Assembly (NCBI RefSeq): GCF_001427985.1
Contig: NZ_LMSA01000002.1
Span: 153,550 to 217,549, forward strand
Source of the DNA: Knoellia sp. Soil729
GTDB taxonomy: Bacteria > Actinomycetota > Actinomycetes > Actinomycetales > Dermatophilaceae
Length of the DNA: 64,000 bases
Direction of reading: 5' to 3'
Under the pieces are notes generated by a model. That model made no database searches, was not told where the DNA came from, and saw nothing but the letters and a program-made list of their open reading frames with translations. Position numbers and translations under genes: made by a program. Shown here piece after piece: positions 22,039-34,151 of the stretch (positions are counted from its first letter, which is position 1; each line of letters starts with the position of its first letter).

Positions 22039-24639
22039 TCAGGCGGTGGTGACCAGTCCCAGGCTGGCCGGTGCCACGAGGCCCTTGTGCTTGGGCAGGA
22101 TGCGCACCGTGTAGCCGAACGCGCCGCTCGTCTTGAGCACGAGGTCACCGGAGAACTGGTGGCGACCGTGCTCATAGGACTCGGCGTGCGTCAGCGACAG
22201 CGTCCTGATGTCGTGCAGGTCGTCACCGCGGTGGTTGGTCCGGCCGTGGACCACCTGCACCTCGACGTCCTCGGGCGCGAGGCCGTCGAGCGAGACGTAG
22301 GCGTTGACGTGCAGCGTCTCCCCGATCTCGGGGCTGTCGCTGATGCCCGAGGTCTCGACGTGGTCCACGCTCACCTTGGGCCACGATCCCTTGACCCGCG
22401 CGGTGTAGGCCGCGAGGTCGCGAGCGCCGGCGTAGTCGTCCTCCTTGAGCGCCCAGCCCGCACGGGCTGCCGGGACGTAGAGGCGCTCGGTGTACTCGCG
22501 CACCATCCGGCTCGCCCGCACCTTGGGGCCCAGGGTCGAGACCGTGTGCATGACCATCGAGAGCCAGTTCTGCGGGAGCTTGTTCTCGTCGACGTCATAG
22601 AAGCGCGGTGCGACCTGGTTCTCGATGAGGTCGTAGAGCGCGTTGGCCTCGATGTCGTCACGCCGCTCGGGGTCCTCGACACCATCCGCGGTCGGGATGG
22701 CCCAGCCGTTGTTGCCGTCGAACCACTCGTCCCACCACCCGTCGAGGATCGAGAGGTTGAGCGCACCGTTGAGCGCGGCCTTCATGCCCGACGTGCCCGA
22801 GGCCTCGAACGGGCGCAGGGGGTTGTTGAGCCAGACGTCGCAGCCCGGGTAGAGGTGCTGCGCCATCGCGATGTCGTAGTTCGGCAGGAACGCGATGCGG
22901 TGACGCACCTCGGGGTCGTCGGTGAACTTGATCATCTGCTGGATGAGCTGCTTGCCGGTCTCGTCGGCGGGGTGGGACTTGCCCGCGATGAGGATCTGGA
23001 TGGGGCGCTCGGGGTCGAGCAGCAGCTTCTTGAGCCGGGCGGGGTCGCGCAGCATGAGCGTGAGCCGCTTGTAGGTCGGGACGCGGCGGGCGAAGCCGAT
23101 CGTGAGGATGTCCGGGTCGAGGATCTCGTCGGTCCAGCGGAGCTCGGCCGTGGACGCGCCGCGCTTGACCCAGGAGGCGCGGACACGTGCCCGGGCCTCG
23201 GTGACGAGCTGTGCGCGCAGCTCTCGCTTCGTGGCCCAGACGTCGTCGCGAGGCAGCTCGGCCATGGACTTCCAGGACTCGGTGCTGTCGAGCACAGTGG
23301 TGTCGATCGAGACGCCGTCGGCGTGGCGGGCGGCGAGCTCGTAGACCTTGCGGTCGACCCACGTCGGGCCGTGGACACCGTTGGTGATGCTCGTGATCGG
23401 CACCTCGTCGGCGTCGAACCCGGGGAAGAGGCCGTCGAACATGTCACGGCTCACGACGCCGTGGAGCTTGGAGACGCCGTTGGCGCGCTGGGCGATCCGC
23501 AGGCCCAGCACCGCCATGTTGAAGACCGAGGCGTCCCCACCCTCGTAGGTCTCGGCCCCCAGGGCGAGGAGGCGGTCGAGCGGCACACCGGCCGGGGCCA
23601 GGTCGCCACCGAAGTAGATCTCGATGAGGCGGCGCTCGAAGCGGTCGATACCGGCCGGGACCGGGGTGTGGGTGGTGAAGACCGTCGCGCCGCGCACGGC
23701 CTCGAGCGCCTCGTCGAAGGTCAGGCCCGAGCCGGTCACGAGCTCACTGATGCGCTCGATGGCGAGGAAGCCGGCGTGGCCCTCGTTGGAGTGGTAGACG
23801 TCGGGGGTGGGTGCGCCCGAGAGCTTGGACCACAGGCGCAGGGCGCGGACGCCACCGATGCCCAGGAGCATCTCCTGCTGGAGCCGCTGCTCACCACCGC
23901 CGCCATAGAGGCGTTCGGTCACGGCGCGGGCCGCGTCGTCGTTGCCGGGCACGTCGGAGTCGAGCAGGAGCAGCGGGACACGGCCGACCTGGGCGCGCCA
24001 CACGTGGGCCCGCAGGTCGCGGCCACCGGGGAGCTTGACGGTGATGACGCTGGCCGAGCCGTCCTCCTCGCGCAGGAGCGACAGGGGCAGGCCGTCGGGG
24101 TCGAGGACCGGGTAGTCCTCCTGCTGCCAACCGTCACGGTTGAAGCTCTGCCGGAAGTAGCCGGTCTTGTAGAACAGGCCGACGCCGACGATCGGCAGGC
24201 CGAGGTCGGAGGCCGACTTGAGGTGGTCGCCGGCGAGGATGCCCAGACCACCGGAGTACTGCGGCAGCGCGGCGGCGATGCCGTACTCGGGGCTGAAGTA
24301 CGCGATGGACGAGGGCGCTCCCGCGTCCCCCTGCTCGCGTGCCCACTGCTGGTACCACCGGTCCTCACCCAGGTAGCGGTCAAGGCCCTGCTTGACGGCG
24401 TCGACCCGGGCCACGAACTCGTCGTCGGCCGCGAGGGCCTCGAGCTCCTCGATCGGCGTGGCCGAGAGCATGGCCACCGGGTCGGCGCCGACCGAGGCCC
24501 AGCGCTCGGGGTTGATGCTCTCGAAGAGGTCGCGCTTGGGCGGGTGCCAGCTCCAGCGCAGGTTCATCGCGAGATCACCGAGCGCGGCGATGCGGGTGGG
24601 CAGGACGGGGCGGACGCTGAAGCGACGGATGGCCTTCAC
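22039..24639 (-). CDS. glgP: maltodextrin/alpha-glucan phosphorylase (GlgP)
   Basis: An 866-aa glycogen phosphorylase of the compact actinobacterial type with an N-terminal DUF3417-like extension (FSVRPVLP, LAMNLRWSWHP). Visible motifs: YFSPEYGI, QYSGGLGILAGDHLKSASDLG, and the PLP-lysine region EASGTSGMKAALNGALN with its Lys. It releases glucose-1-phosphate from alpha-1,4-glucan chains. The GTG (VKAIRRF) is chosen over an ATG seven codons upstream because homologues begin there and TAGGAT lies eight bases before it. It is divergent from the glgE operon, so the two share a control region. Confidence 0.92.
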   Translation of the reverse strand: MKAIRRFSVRPVLPTRIAALGDLAMNLRWSWHPPKRDLFESINPERWASVGADPVAMLSATPIEELEALAADDEFVARVDAVKQGLDRYLGEDRWYQQWAREQGDAGAPSSIAYFSPEYGIAAALPQYSGGLGILAGDHLKSASDLGLPIVGVGLFYKTGYFRQSFNRDGWQQEDYPVLDPDGLPLSLLREEDGSASVITVKLPGGRDLRAHVWRAQVGRVPLLLLDSDVPGNDDAARAVTERLYGGGGEQRLQQEMLLGIGGVRALRLWSKLSGAPTPDVYHSNEGHAGFLAIERISELVTGSGLTFDEALEAVRGATVFTTHTPVPAGIDRFERRLIEIYFGGDLAPAGVPLDRLLALGAETYEGGDASVFNMAVLGLRIAQRANGVSKLHGVVSRDMFDGLFPGFDADEVPITSITNGVHGPTWVDRKVYELAARHADGVSIDTTVLDSTESWKSMAELPRDDVWATKRELRAQLVTEARARVRASWVKRGASTAELRWTDEILDPDILTIGFARRVPTYKRLTLMLRDPARLKKLLLDPERPIQILIAGKSHPADETGKQLIQQMIKFTDDPEVRHRIAFLPNYDIAMAQHLYPGCDVWLNNPLRPFEASGTSGMKAALNGALNLSILDGWWDEWFDGNNGWAIPTADGVEDPERRDDIEANALYDLIENQVAPRFYDVDENKLPQNWLSMVMHTVSTLGPKVRASRMVREYTERLYVPAARAGWALKEDDYAGARDLAAYTARVKGSWPKVSVDHVETSGISDSPEIGETLHVNAYVSLDGLAPEDVEVQVVHGRTNHRGDDLHDIRTLSLTHAESYEHGRHQFSGDLVLKTSGAFGYTVRILPKHKGLVAPASLGLVTTA

Positions 24640-24752
24640 GAGGCGCCATCCTAGGGTCATGGCGGCCCAACGCGGAAACGTTTACGCCCCGCGCGCCGCT
24701 GACGTGCGGTGATGACTCGTCCCTTGGGCCCGATCACCGATAGCGTCGGAGT
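24640..24752. promoter_or_regulatory. divergent glgP/glgE control region
   Basis: On the minus strand TAGGAT (24653-24648) is eight bases from the glgP GTG. On the plus strand TAGCGT (24741-24746) is six bases from the glgE GTG. Both fit leaderless transcription. Between them a palindrome GTAAACGTTTCC (core AAACGTTT at 24676-24683) resembles LacI/GalR-family operators and could coordinate storage and breakdown. The candidate regulator is not in the window. Confidence 0.5.
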
Positions 24753-26798
24753 GTGACTGCCACTCCTCAGAGCACCCCACCGCAGACCCCGATCGGGCGC
24801 ATCCCCGTCCTCGACGTCTCCCCCGTCGTCGATGGGGGCGCCCGCCCCACGAAATCCGTGGTCGACGAGACCTTCCTCGTGGAGGCGACCGTCGTGCGTG
24901 AGGGCCACGACGCCGTGAGCGCCTCGGTCGTCCTCACCGATCCCGCCGGCACCGAGCACGTCACGCAGATGACGTGCACCAACCCCGGTCTCAACACGTG
25001 GGAGGCCGTCGTGTCGGCCGACAGTCCCGGCATGTGGACGTTCCGGGTCGAGGGATGGGCCGACCCGTTCGGCACCTGGGAGCACGACGCCACGGTCAAG
25101 ATCCAGGCGGACGTCGACACGGCGCTCATGCTTGCCGAGGGCGCGCTGCTCCTGGACCGCGCCGCCCAGGCGCAGGAACGCACCGCCGAGGGCCGGGCCG
25201 CACTCGAGGCCGGCGCGGCCGCCCTGCGCGACGAGACCCGCCCCGCCCAGGTGCGGCTGTCCTCGGTGACGCACGGGCCCGTGCACGACGAGCTGATGGC
25301 CACCCCGGTGAGGGACCACGTCAGCCCTGGCACGGCATACCCCCTGCTCGTCGAGCGCCAGCTCGCCCTCTCGGGTGCCTGGTACGAGTTCTTCCCGCGC
25401 AGCGAGGGCGCGGTCTACGACGAGGAGACCCACTCCTGGCGCAGCGGCACCCTGCGGACCGCCGCCAAGCGCCTCACGGCCGTCGCCGGCATGGGCTTCG
25501 ACGTCATCTACCTCACCCCCATCCATCCCATCGGGCAGGCCGCCAAGAAGGGGCCCAACAACACGCTCGACGCCGGCCCCGAGGACCCCGGGAGCCCCTA
25601 CGCGATCGGCTCGCCGAACGGGGGCCATGACGCGATCCACCCGGACCTCGGTACCTTCGAGGACTTCGACGCCTTCGTCGCCGAGGCGCGACGGCTGGGG
25701 CTCGAGGTCGCGCTGGACATCGCGCTGCAGTGCTCCCCCGACCACCCGTGGGTCACGGAGCACCCGGAGTGGTTCACCACGCGCGCCGACGGCACGATCG
25801 CGTTCGCCGAGAACCCGCCGAAGAAGTACCAGGACATCTACCCGCTGAACTTCGACAACGACCCGGCCGGCGCCTACGCCGAGATGCGCCGGATGATCCA
25901 GGTGTGGATCGACCACGGGGTCACGCTCTTCCGCGTCGACAACCCGCACACCAAGCCGGTCGAGTTCTGGCAGTGGCTCATCCAGGACGTGGCGCGCGAC
26001 CACCCCGAGATCATCTGGCTCAGCGAGGCCTTCACGAAGCCGGCGATGATGCGCACCCTGGCCAAGGTCGGCTTCCAGCAGAGCTACACCTACTACGCGT
26101 GGCGCAACACCAAGCCCGATCTGCAGGAGTACGTCACCGAGCTCGCGACCGAGACGGCGCACTACATGCGGCCCGCGTTCTGGCCGACGACGCACGACAT
26201 CCTCACGCCCTACATGCAGTTCGGCGGCCCAGCGGCGTGGAAGCTGCGGGCGGCCCTGGCCGGGACGCTCGTGCCCACCTACGGGATCTATGCCGGTTAC
26301 GAGCTCATGGAGCACGTGGCCCGACCCGGGGCCGAGGAGCAGATCGACAACGAGAAGTACCAGTACAGGAACCGGCAGTGGGAGGACTTCGAGCCCGGCG
26401 GCGCACGCGAGGGCCAGTCCCTCGCGTGGTACCTGCGGCGGCTCAACGAGATCCGGCGCCAGCACCCGGCCCTGCACTGGCTGCGCAACATCACCTTCCA
26501 CCACGCCGACGACGAGAACATCATCGCGTTCAGCAAGCGCCGGGTCGTGCTGGCTGACGCCAAGACCGGCGCGCCCGAGCACGAGGACGTCGTCATCGTC
26601 ATCGCCAACCTGGACCCGCACAGCACCCGCTGGAGCCGCGTCGTCCTCGACATGCCCGCCCTCGGACTCCACCCGGACGAGGGCTTCCGCGCGCACGACC
26701 TCATCACCGACCAGTGGTGGGGCTTCCTGCGCGAGAACATGGTCCAACTCGGACCAGACCACGAACCGGTCCACATCATCGAGCTGAAGAGGTACTGA
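24753..26798 (+). CDS. glgE: alpha-1,4-glucan:maltose-1-phosphate maltosyltransferase
   Basis: A 681-aa GH13 subfamily 3 enzyme. The N-terminal beta domain (about 1-120) with GWADPFGTWEHDA and a helical bundle precede the barrel: GFDVIYLTPIHPIG, LFRVDNPHTK with nucleophile Asp near 396, and IIWLSEAF with Glu near 425. Those residues correspond to the known GlgE catalytic pair. It extends glucan chains by two glucose units from maltose-1-phosphate. It is first in a tight five-gene operon with treS, mak, glgB and pgm. The GTG start is probably leaderless. Confidence 0.96.
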   Translation: MTATPQSTPPQTPIGRIPVLDVSPVVDGGARPTKSVVDETFLVEATVVREGHDAVSASVVLTDPAGTEHVTQMTCTNPGLNTWEAVVSADSPGMWTFRVEGWADPFGTWEHDATVKIQADVDTALMLAEGALLLDRAAQAQERTAEGRAALEAGAAALRDETRPAQVRLSSVTHGPVHDELMATPVRDHVSPGTAYPLLVERQLALSGAWYEFFPRSEGAVYDEETHSWRSGTLRTAAKRLTAVAGMGFDVIYLTPIHPIGQAAKKGPNNTLDAGPEDPGSPYAIGSPNGGHDAIHPDLGTFEDFDAFVAEARRLGLEVALDIALQCSPDHPWVTEHPEWFTTRADGTIAFAENPPKKYQDIYPLNFDNDPAGAYAEMRRMIQVWIDHGVTLFRVDNPHTKPVEFWQWLIQDVARDHPEIIWLSEAFTKPAMMRTLAKVGFQQSYTYYAWRNTKPDLQEYVTELATETAHYMRPAFWPTTHDILTPYMQFGGPAAWKLRAALAGTLVPTYGIYAGYELMEHVARPGAEEQIDNEKYQYRNRQWEDFEPGGAREGQSLAWYLRRLNEIRRQHPALHWLRNITFHHADDENIIAFSKRRVVLADAKTGAPEHEDVVIVIANLDPHSTRWSRVVLDMPALGLHPDEGFRAHDLITDQWWGFLRENMVQLGPDHEPVHIIELKRY

Positions 26799-26802
26799 GA
26801 AC

Positions 26803-28507
<1,705 letters not shown>

Positions 28508-28515
<8 letters not shown>

Positions 28516-29992
28516 GCTGCACAAGGGAGCCGACCTCACCCCCACCAAGCTCGAGCTCATCGAGGCGTGGATGGGGACTCAACGCTGGTATGCCGCCAAG
28601 GGCACCTCACCGTCGGTGCGTCGCCTTGCGTCGTGGAGACTCGGCGACCCGGCCGGTCAGGTCGGAGTCGAGGTGCTCATCGTCGCGGACGTGTCGGGAT
28701 CGGTGCCCGTGATCTACCAGGTGCCGCTCACCTATCGCGGCGCCCCGGTCCCCGAGCTCGAGCCAGCACTCGTCGGGGTGATGGAGCACTCGGTCCTCGG
28801 CACGCGGTGGGTCTACGACGCCCCGCATGACCCCGTCTACGCCGCGCAGCTCCTGGAGCTCGTGCAGGGGCGGGTACGGGCCGAGTCCAGCGCTGCCAGT
28901 GGCGAGCTCGACGACACCGTGGTGGCCACACCGGGACCGACCTGGTCCCGCTCGGTCACCGTGCGCGACTCCAAGGTCCTCTCCGGTGAGCAGTCCAACA
29001 CCTCGGTGATCCTGCAGTGCGTCGACGCCGAGGGCGACCTCGTCCCCGTCATCGTCAAGGTGTTCCGGATGCTCTCCGCTGGTGAGAACCCCGACGTCGT
29101 CCTCCAGTCGGCGCTCGTCGAGCACGGGTCCTCCCGCGTCCCGGCCGTCGTCGGGTCCGTCGCCGGGCAGTGGCCCGAGCCGGGACCGTCCGGGGAAGCC
29201 GCGGCTGCGGACGAAGGCGGGCGCACGGCATACGGGCACTTCGTCTTTGCGCAGGAGTTCCTGCCCGGCGTCGAGGACGCCTGGCGCGTGGCGCTCGAGG
29301 CGGTGCGTGCGGGCGAGGACTTCAGCGGCCCGGCCCGCGCGCTCGGCGAGGCCACGGCCGAGGTGCACGCGATGCTCGCCGACGCCCTCGGCACCACCGA
29401 GACGACGGCGGAGATGGCTCGTGACATCGTGGCGGGCATGCGTGATCGCTACGCCGCTGCCGCCGCGGAGGTGGGTGCCCTGCACGACCACGAGGACGCA
29501 GTCTCCACGATCTTCGACGCGGCCGAGCAGGTGAGCTGGCCTGCGCTGCAACGCATCCACGGTGACTACCACCTCGGCCAGGTGCTGCACACCCCCGATG
29601 GCGGGTGGATCCTGCTCGACTTCGAGGGAGAGCCGCTGCGACCCCTCACCGAGCGCAGCCAGCCAGACCAGCGCATCCGCGACATCGCGGGCATGCTGCG
29701 CAGCTTCGACTACGCCGGTGGCGCCGTCGAGCACTCGAGCACCGCCACCGCGCGGGACTGGGTCACCACCGCCCAGCAGTCTTTCCTCGACGGTTATGCC
29801 GCCCAGAGCGGCGAGGACCCACGCGACCGGGCCGCCCTGCTCGCCGCGTTCGAGCTGGACAAGGCGATGTACGAAGTCGTCTACGAGGTCCGCAACCGAC
29901 CATCGTGGGTCGACATCCCGCTGGCCGCCATCGAACGGCTGGCCTCGGGTTTCCCCACATCCACGACCACATCCCAGGAGGACACCCCGTGA
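28508..29992 (+). CDS. mak: maltokinase
   Basis: A 494-aa kinase with an N-terminal Mak cap (WMGTQRWYAAKG near 25-36) and an aminoglycoside-phosphotransferase-like C-lobe. The catalytic loop is RIHGDYHLGQVL and the metal-binding segment LLDFEGEPLRPL, both typical of mycobacterial Mak. It phosphorylates maltose to maltose-1-phosphate, the donor for GlgE. The GTG start lies inside the last codons of treS (eight-base overlap), showing coupling; a longer frame within treS is a shadow. Confidence 0.94.
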
Positions 29993-32340
29993 CCCCGACC
30001 CCTGCCCACGAAGTCAGCGGTGCGATCAGTGCCCTCATCCAGGGGCGCCACCAGCAGCCGCACGACCTCCTCGGCCAGCACCTCGAGGACGGTGGCCTGC
30101 GCATCCGCGCCCTGCGCCCCATGGCGTCGTCGGTGCGAGTGCGCTTCCAGGACGGCGAGGAGCTGACCCTCGAGCACGAGGCCGAGGGCGTCTGGACCGC
30201 GGTGCGGGCCGGTGCGACCGAGACGATGGACTACCGCCTGCTCGTCGCGTGGGGTGACGGTGTGGAGCACCTCCAGGACGACCCCTACCGCTTCGCCCCC
30301 ACGCTCGGCGCGATCGACCTGCACCTCGTCGGCGAGGGGCGGCACGAGCAGCTGTGGACCGTGCTCGGGGCTCGGGTGCGTGAGTACCCCGGACCCCTCG
30401 GCACGGTGCGCGGCACGTCCTTCGCCGTGTGGGCGCCACGGGCCAAGTCCGTGCGTGTCGTCGGGGACTTCAACGGCTGGGACGGGCGCGTGCACCCCAT
30501 GCGGCTCATCGGGTCCAGCGGCGTCTGGGAGCTGTTCATCCCCAACATCGGCGCAGGCTCGGTCTACAAGTACGAGATCCGCGGCGCCGACGACATCGTG
30601 CGGGCCAAGGCCGACCCGATGGCCCGGCGCACCGAGACCCCGCCGCTCACTGGGTCCGTCGTCGACGAGGCGACCCACGAGTGGGGTGACGACTCGTGGC
30701 TCACGACTCGACGCGAGGGCGATGCGCACTCCGGGCCGATGAGCGTCTACGAGGTGCACCTCGGCTCCTGGCGCCAGGGACTGTCCTACCGCGAGCTTGC
30801 CGAGCACCTGGTCAACTACGTCGCCGACCTCGGCTTCACCCACGTGGAGTTCCTGCCGGTGATGGAGCACCCCTACGGCCCGTCCTGGGGCTACCAGGTG
30901 ACGGGCTACTACGCCCCGACCTCGCGCTTCGGCACGCCCGACGACTTCAAGTTCCTCGTCGACACCCTCCACCAGGCGGGCATCGGCGTGATCCTCGACT
31001 GGGTGCCGGGCCACTTCCCGCGCGACGAGTGGGCGCTGGCGCGCTTCGACGGCCTGCCGCTCTACGAGCACCCCGACCCGCGCCGCGGCGACCAGCCGGA
31101 CTGGGGCACCCACATCTTCGACTTCGGCCGGCTCGAGGTGCGCAACTTCCTCGTCGCCAACGCGCTCTACTGGCTCGAGGAGTTCCACATCGACGGACTG
31201 CGCGTCGACGCGGTCGCCTCGATGCTCTACCTCGACTACTCGCGCAACGACGGCGAGTGGCTCCCCAACGTCCACGGCGGGCGAGAGCACCTCGAGGCCA
31301 TCGGCCTGCTCCAGGAGACCAACGCCACCGCCTACAAGCGCGTCCCCGGCATCGTCACGATCGCCGAGGAGTCGACGTCCTGGCCGGGCGTGACCAAGCC
31401 GACGAGTGGTGGCGGCCTGGGCTTCGGGCTGAAGTGGAACATGGGCTGGATGAACGACTCGCTGCGCTACCTCGGCGAGAACCCCTACAACCGCCAGCAC
31501 CACCACGGCCTGCTGACCTTTGCGCTCATGTATGCCTTCAGCGAGAACTACGTCCTCCCCATCAGCCACGACGAGGTCGTCCACGGCAAGGGTTCGCTCG
31601 TCAACAAGGCGCCGGGCAACCGGACCGACCAGCTCGCCACCGTGCGCGCCTTCCTCGCCTACATGTGGGCCCACCCGGGCAAGCAGCTGCTCTTCATGGG
31701 CTGCGAGTTCGCGCAGCCCAGCGAGTGGGCCGACGGCCGCTCGCTCGACTGGTGGCTGCTCGACCAGCCGGGGCACTACCGCGTCCACAACCTCGTCAAG
31801 GAGCTCAACCGGCTCTACCGCGCGCACCCGGCACTGTGGACCCTGGACTCGCACCCCGCTGGCTTCGAGTGGCTCGACGCGGACGACAACCAGGGCAACA
31901 CCTACTCGTTCGTGCGGTTCGAGGATGCCGAACGCCGCAGCGGCGACGTCGTCGCAGCCATCGTGAACTTCGGCGGCGACTCCAAGGAGTGGCTCCGGGT
32001 CGGTGTCCCGTTCGGCGGCCGCTGGCGCGTCATCCTCGACACGAGCGGCTACGACCAGCACGGCACCCCGAGCCAGGCGGACCTCGAGCTCGACGCCGTC
32101 GAGGAGCCCTGGAACAACCAGCCGTTCCACGTCACCGTGCGACTGGCCGGCCTCACGGCGATCTACCTGACGCCGGTCGTGGACGAGCCGGAGCCCGAAA
32201 CCGAGCCCGTGCCCGAAGCCGCGCCCGAGCCCGCAACGCCTGCGGATACGGCTGCCGGAGCCACCGTCGTCGCAGACGTCGTGGACGGCAGCGCGACAGC
32301 TGCCACTGGAGAAACCACAGCCGAGGAGGTCGTCGAATGA
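29989..32340 (+). CDS. glgB: 1,4-alpha-glucan branching enzyme
   Basis: A 783-aa GH13 subfamily 9 enzyme: an N-terminal extra beta module, a CBM48 ([20 protein letters not shown] about 145-164), then the barrel with [17 protein letters not shown] (nucleophile Asp near 407), [13 protein letters not shown] (Glu near 460) and [10 protein letters not shown]. It introduces alpha-1,6 branches. The last 50-55 residues form an unusual acidic, Pro/Glu- then Ala/Thr-rich tail beyond the normal C-terminal beta domain. The GTG overlaps the mak stop and has AGGAGG eight bases upstream; the tail's ATGA overlaps pgm. Confidence 0.95.
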   Translation: MTPTPAHEVSGAISALIQGRHQQPHDLLGQHLEDGGLRIRALRPMASSVRVRFQDGEELTLEHEAEGVWTAVRAGATETMDYRLLVAWGDGVEHLQDDPYRFAPTLGAIDLHLVGEGRHEQLWTVLGARVREYPGPLGTVRGTSFAVWAPRAKSVRVVGDFNGWDGRVHPMRLIGSSGVWELFIPNIGAGSVYKYEIRGADDIVRAKADPMARRTETPPLTGSVVDEATHEWGDDSWLTTRREGDAHSGPMSVYEVHLGSWRQGLSYRELAEHLVNYVADLGFTHVEFLPVMEHPYGPSWGYQVTGYYAPTSRFGTPDDFKFLVDTLHQAGIGVILDWVPGHFPRDEWALARFDGLPLYEHPDPRRGDQPDWGTHIFDFGRLEVRNFLVANALYWLEEFHIDGLRVDAVASMLYLDYSRNDGEWLPNVHGGREHLEAIGLLQETNATAYKRVPGIVTIAEESTSWPGVTKPTSGGGLGFGLKWNMGWMNDSLRYLGENPYNRQHHHGLLTFALMYAFSENYVLPISHDEVVHGKGSLVNKAPGNRTDQLATVRAFLAYMWAHPGKQLLFMGCEFAQPSEWADGRSLDWWLLDQPGHYRVHNLVKELNRLYRAHPALWTLDSHPAGFEWLDADDNQGNTYSFVRFEDAERRSGDVVAAIVNFGGDSKEWLRVGVPFGGRWRVILDTSGYDQHGTPSQADLELDAVEEPWNNQPFHVTVRLAGLTAIYLTPVVDEPEPETEPVPEAAPEPATPADTAAGATVVADVVDGSATAATGETTAEEVVE

Positions 32341-34001
32341 CGAGTTCGCGTGCAGGACAGCCAGCCCAGCCCTCCGACCTGGTCGACGTGCCGCACTTGG
32401 TCGCGTCCTACTACGTCCTGAAGCCCGATCCCGAGAACGTCGACCAGCAGGTCGCCTTCGGCACGTCAGGACACCGTGGATCGTCCCTCAACACCGCCTT
32501 CAACGAGGACCACATCCTCGCGACGACCCAGGCGATCGTCGAGTACCGCGCGGCCCAGGGGTTCGACGGCCCGCTGTTCATCGGGCGCGACACCCACGGG
32601 TTGTCCGAGCCGGCCTGGGCCACCGCCCTCGAGGTGCTCGTGGCCAACGACGTCACCGTGCTCGTGGACTCCGCAGACCGATACACCCCGACACCTGCGG
32701 TGTCGCACGCCATCCTCACGGCCAACCGCGGCAAGGTCACCCGTGTCGACCGTATGCCGGCCGGCGCAGGACTCGCCGACGGCATCGTCGTGACTCCGTC
32801 GCACAACCCACCCTCCGACGGCGGCTTCAAGTACAACCCCCCGCACGGCGGACCGGCGGACTCCGACGCGACCAAGGCGATTGCCGCCCGCGCCAACGAG
32901 CTCATCCGGGCCGGCCTCGACGGCGTGAAGCGGATCCCCTTCTCGCGAGCCCGTTCTCAGGTTCAGTCGTACGACTTCATGGGCACGTATGTCGACGACC
33001 TGCCCAACGTCGTCGACCTCGCAAGGATCAAGGAGGCGGGTGTGCGCATCGGCGCCGACCCGCTGGGTGGGGCGTCGGTGGACTACTGGGGAGCCATCGC
33101 AGACCGCCACGGCCTGGACCTCACGGTCGTCAACCCACTCGTCGACCCGACCTGGCGCTTCATGACGCTCGACTGGGACGAGAAGATCCGCATGGACTGC
33201 TCCTCTCCCAGCGCCATGGCGTCCCTCATCGGCCGCAAGGACGACTTCGACATCGCCACCGGCAACGACGCGGACTCGGACCGTCACGGGATCGTCACCC
33301 CCGACGGCGGCCTGATGAACCCCAACCACTACTTGGCGGTGGCGATCCAGTACCTCTATGGCGGTGCCCGGCCACAGTGGCGCGAGGACGGGTTCATCGG
33401 CAAGACGCTGGTGTCCAGCTCGATGATCGACCGTGTCGCCGAGGACCTGGGACGTCGGCTCGTCGAGGTCCCCGTGGGCTTCAAGTGGTTCGTGCCCGGG
33501 CTGCTCGACGGCTCCGGGCCGTTCGGCGGCGAGGAGTCGGCCGGTGCCTCCTTCCTGCGGATGGACGGGTCGGTGTGGACCACCGACAAGGACGGCATCA
33601 TCCTCGCGCTGCTCGCCTCGGAGATCCTCGCGGCGACGGGGAAATCCCCCAGCCAGCACTACGGTGAGCTGACCGCGAAGCACGGCACGCCGGCATACGC
33701 CCGCATCGACGCACCCGCCAACCGCGAGCAGAAGGCCAAGCTGGCCGCGCTCTCCCCGGACGCCGTCACCGCCGAAAGCCTTGCAGGAGAGCCGATCACG
33801 GACAAGCTGACCGAGGCTCCCGGCAACGGGGCTGCGATCGGTGGCCTCAAGGTCGTCACCGAGTCGGCTTGGTTCGCGGCGCGCCCGAGTGGCACCGAGG
33901 ACGTCTACAAGATCTATGCCGAGTCCTTCAAGGGGCCCGAGCACCTTGCCCAGGTCCAGGCGGAGGCCAAGGACGTGGTGAGCGCCGCCCTCGGCTCCTG
34001 A
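32337..34001 (+). CDS. pgm: alpha-D-glucose phosphate-specific phosphoglucomutase
   Basis: A 554-aa phosphohexomutase. FGTSGHRG near 41-48, the phosphoserine loop VVTPSHNPP (Ser near 155), the metal loop [10 protein letters not shown], a GEESAGASF sugar-binding loop and the [11 protein letters not shown] phosphate-binding site are all present. It interconverts glucose-1-phosphate and glucose-6-phosphate, linking GlgP output to central metabolism and to trehalose supply. Its ATG overlaps the glgB stop, making it the last gene of the operon. Confidence 0.96.
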   Translation: MTSSRAGQPAQPSDLVDVPHLVASYYVLKPDPENVDQQVAFGTSGHRGSSLNTAFNEDHILATTQAIVEYRAAQGFDGPLFIGRDTHGLSEPAWATALEVLVANDVTVLVDSADRYTPTPAVSHAILTANRGKVTRVDRMPAGAGLADGIVVTPSHNPPSDGGFKYNPPHGGPADSDATKAIAARANELIRAGLDGVKRIPFSRARSQVQSYDFMGTYVDDLPNVVDLARIKEAGVRIGADPLGGASVDYWGAIADRHGLDLTVVNPLVDPTWRFMTLDWDEKIRMDCSSPSAMASLIGRKDDFDIATGNDADSDRHGIVTPDGGLMNPNHYLAVAIQYLYGGARPQWREDGFIGKTLVSSSMIDRVAEDLGRRLVEVPVGFKWFVPGLLDGSGPFGGEESAGASFLRMDGSVWTTDKDGIILALLASEILAATGKSPSQHYGELTAKHGTPAYARIDAPANREQKAKLAALSPDAVTAESLAGEPITDKLTEAPGNGAAIGGLKVVTESAWFAARPSGTEDVYKIYAESFKGPEHLAQVQAEAKDVVSAALGS

Positions 34002-34010
34002 CGTGAGCCA

Positions 34011-34086
34011 ACCCGGCTCCCGAGCCTGTGTCGACCTCCCGCGCCTCATTGATCCGGCTCCGCAGCGGACACCCGGCTCCCGAGCC
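34011..34086. repeat. two exact 16-bp self-complementary repeats after pgm
   Basis: ACCCGGCTCCCGAGCC occurs at 34011-34026 and again at 34071-34086, sixty bases apart. Each copy contains the hairpin GGCTC-CC-GAGCC. They probably help end pgm transcription. The rest of this 150-bp gap shows nothing else clear; a GGCTCC fragment sits between the copies. Confidence 0.6.
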
Positions 34087-34151
34087 GAATCAGTCGGCCC
34101 CCTGTGGAGAACTCAACCGCGCTGACCTCCGATTCGGGCACCCTTGCGTGC

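Noticed and set aside
21670-24654. A 994-codon frame antisense to glgP
   Set aside because: glgP motifs on the minus strand are unmistakable; the antisense frame is His/Arg/Val-rich with no domain, and spans the 9-bp tandem repeat.
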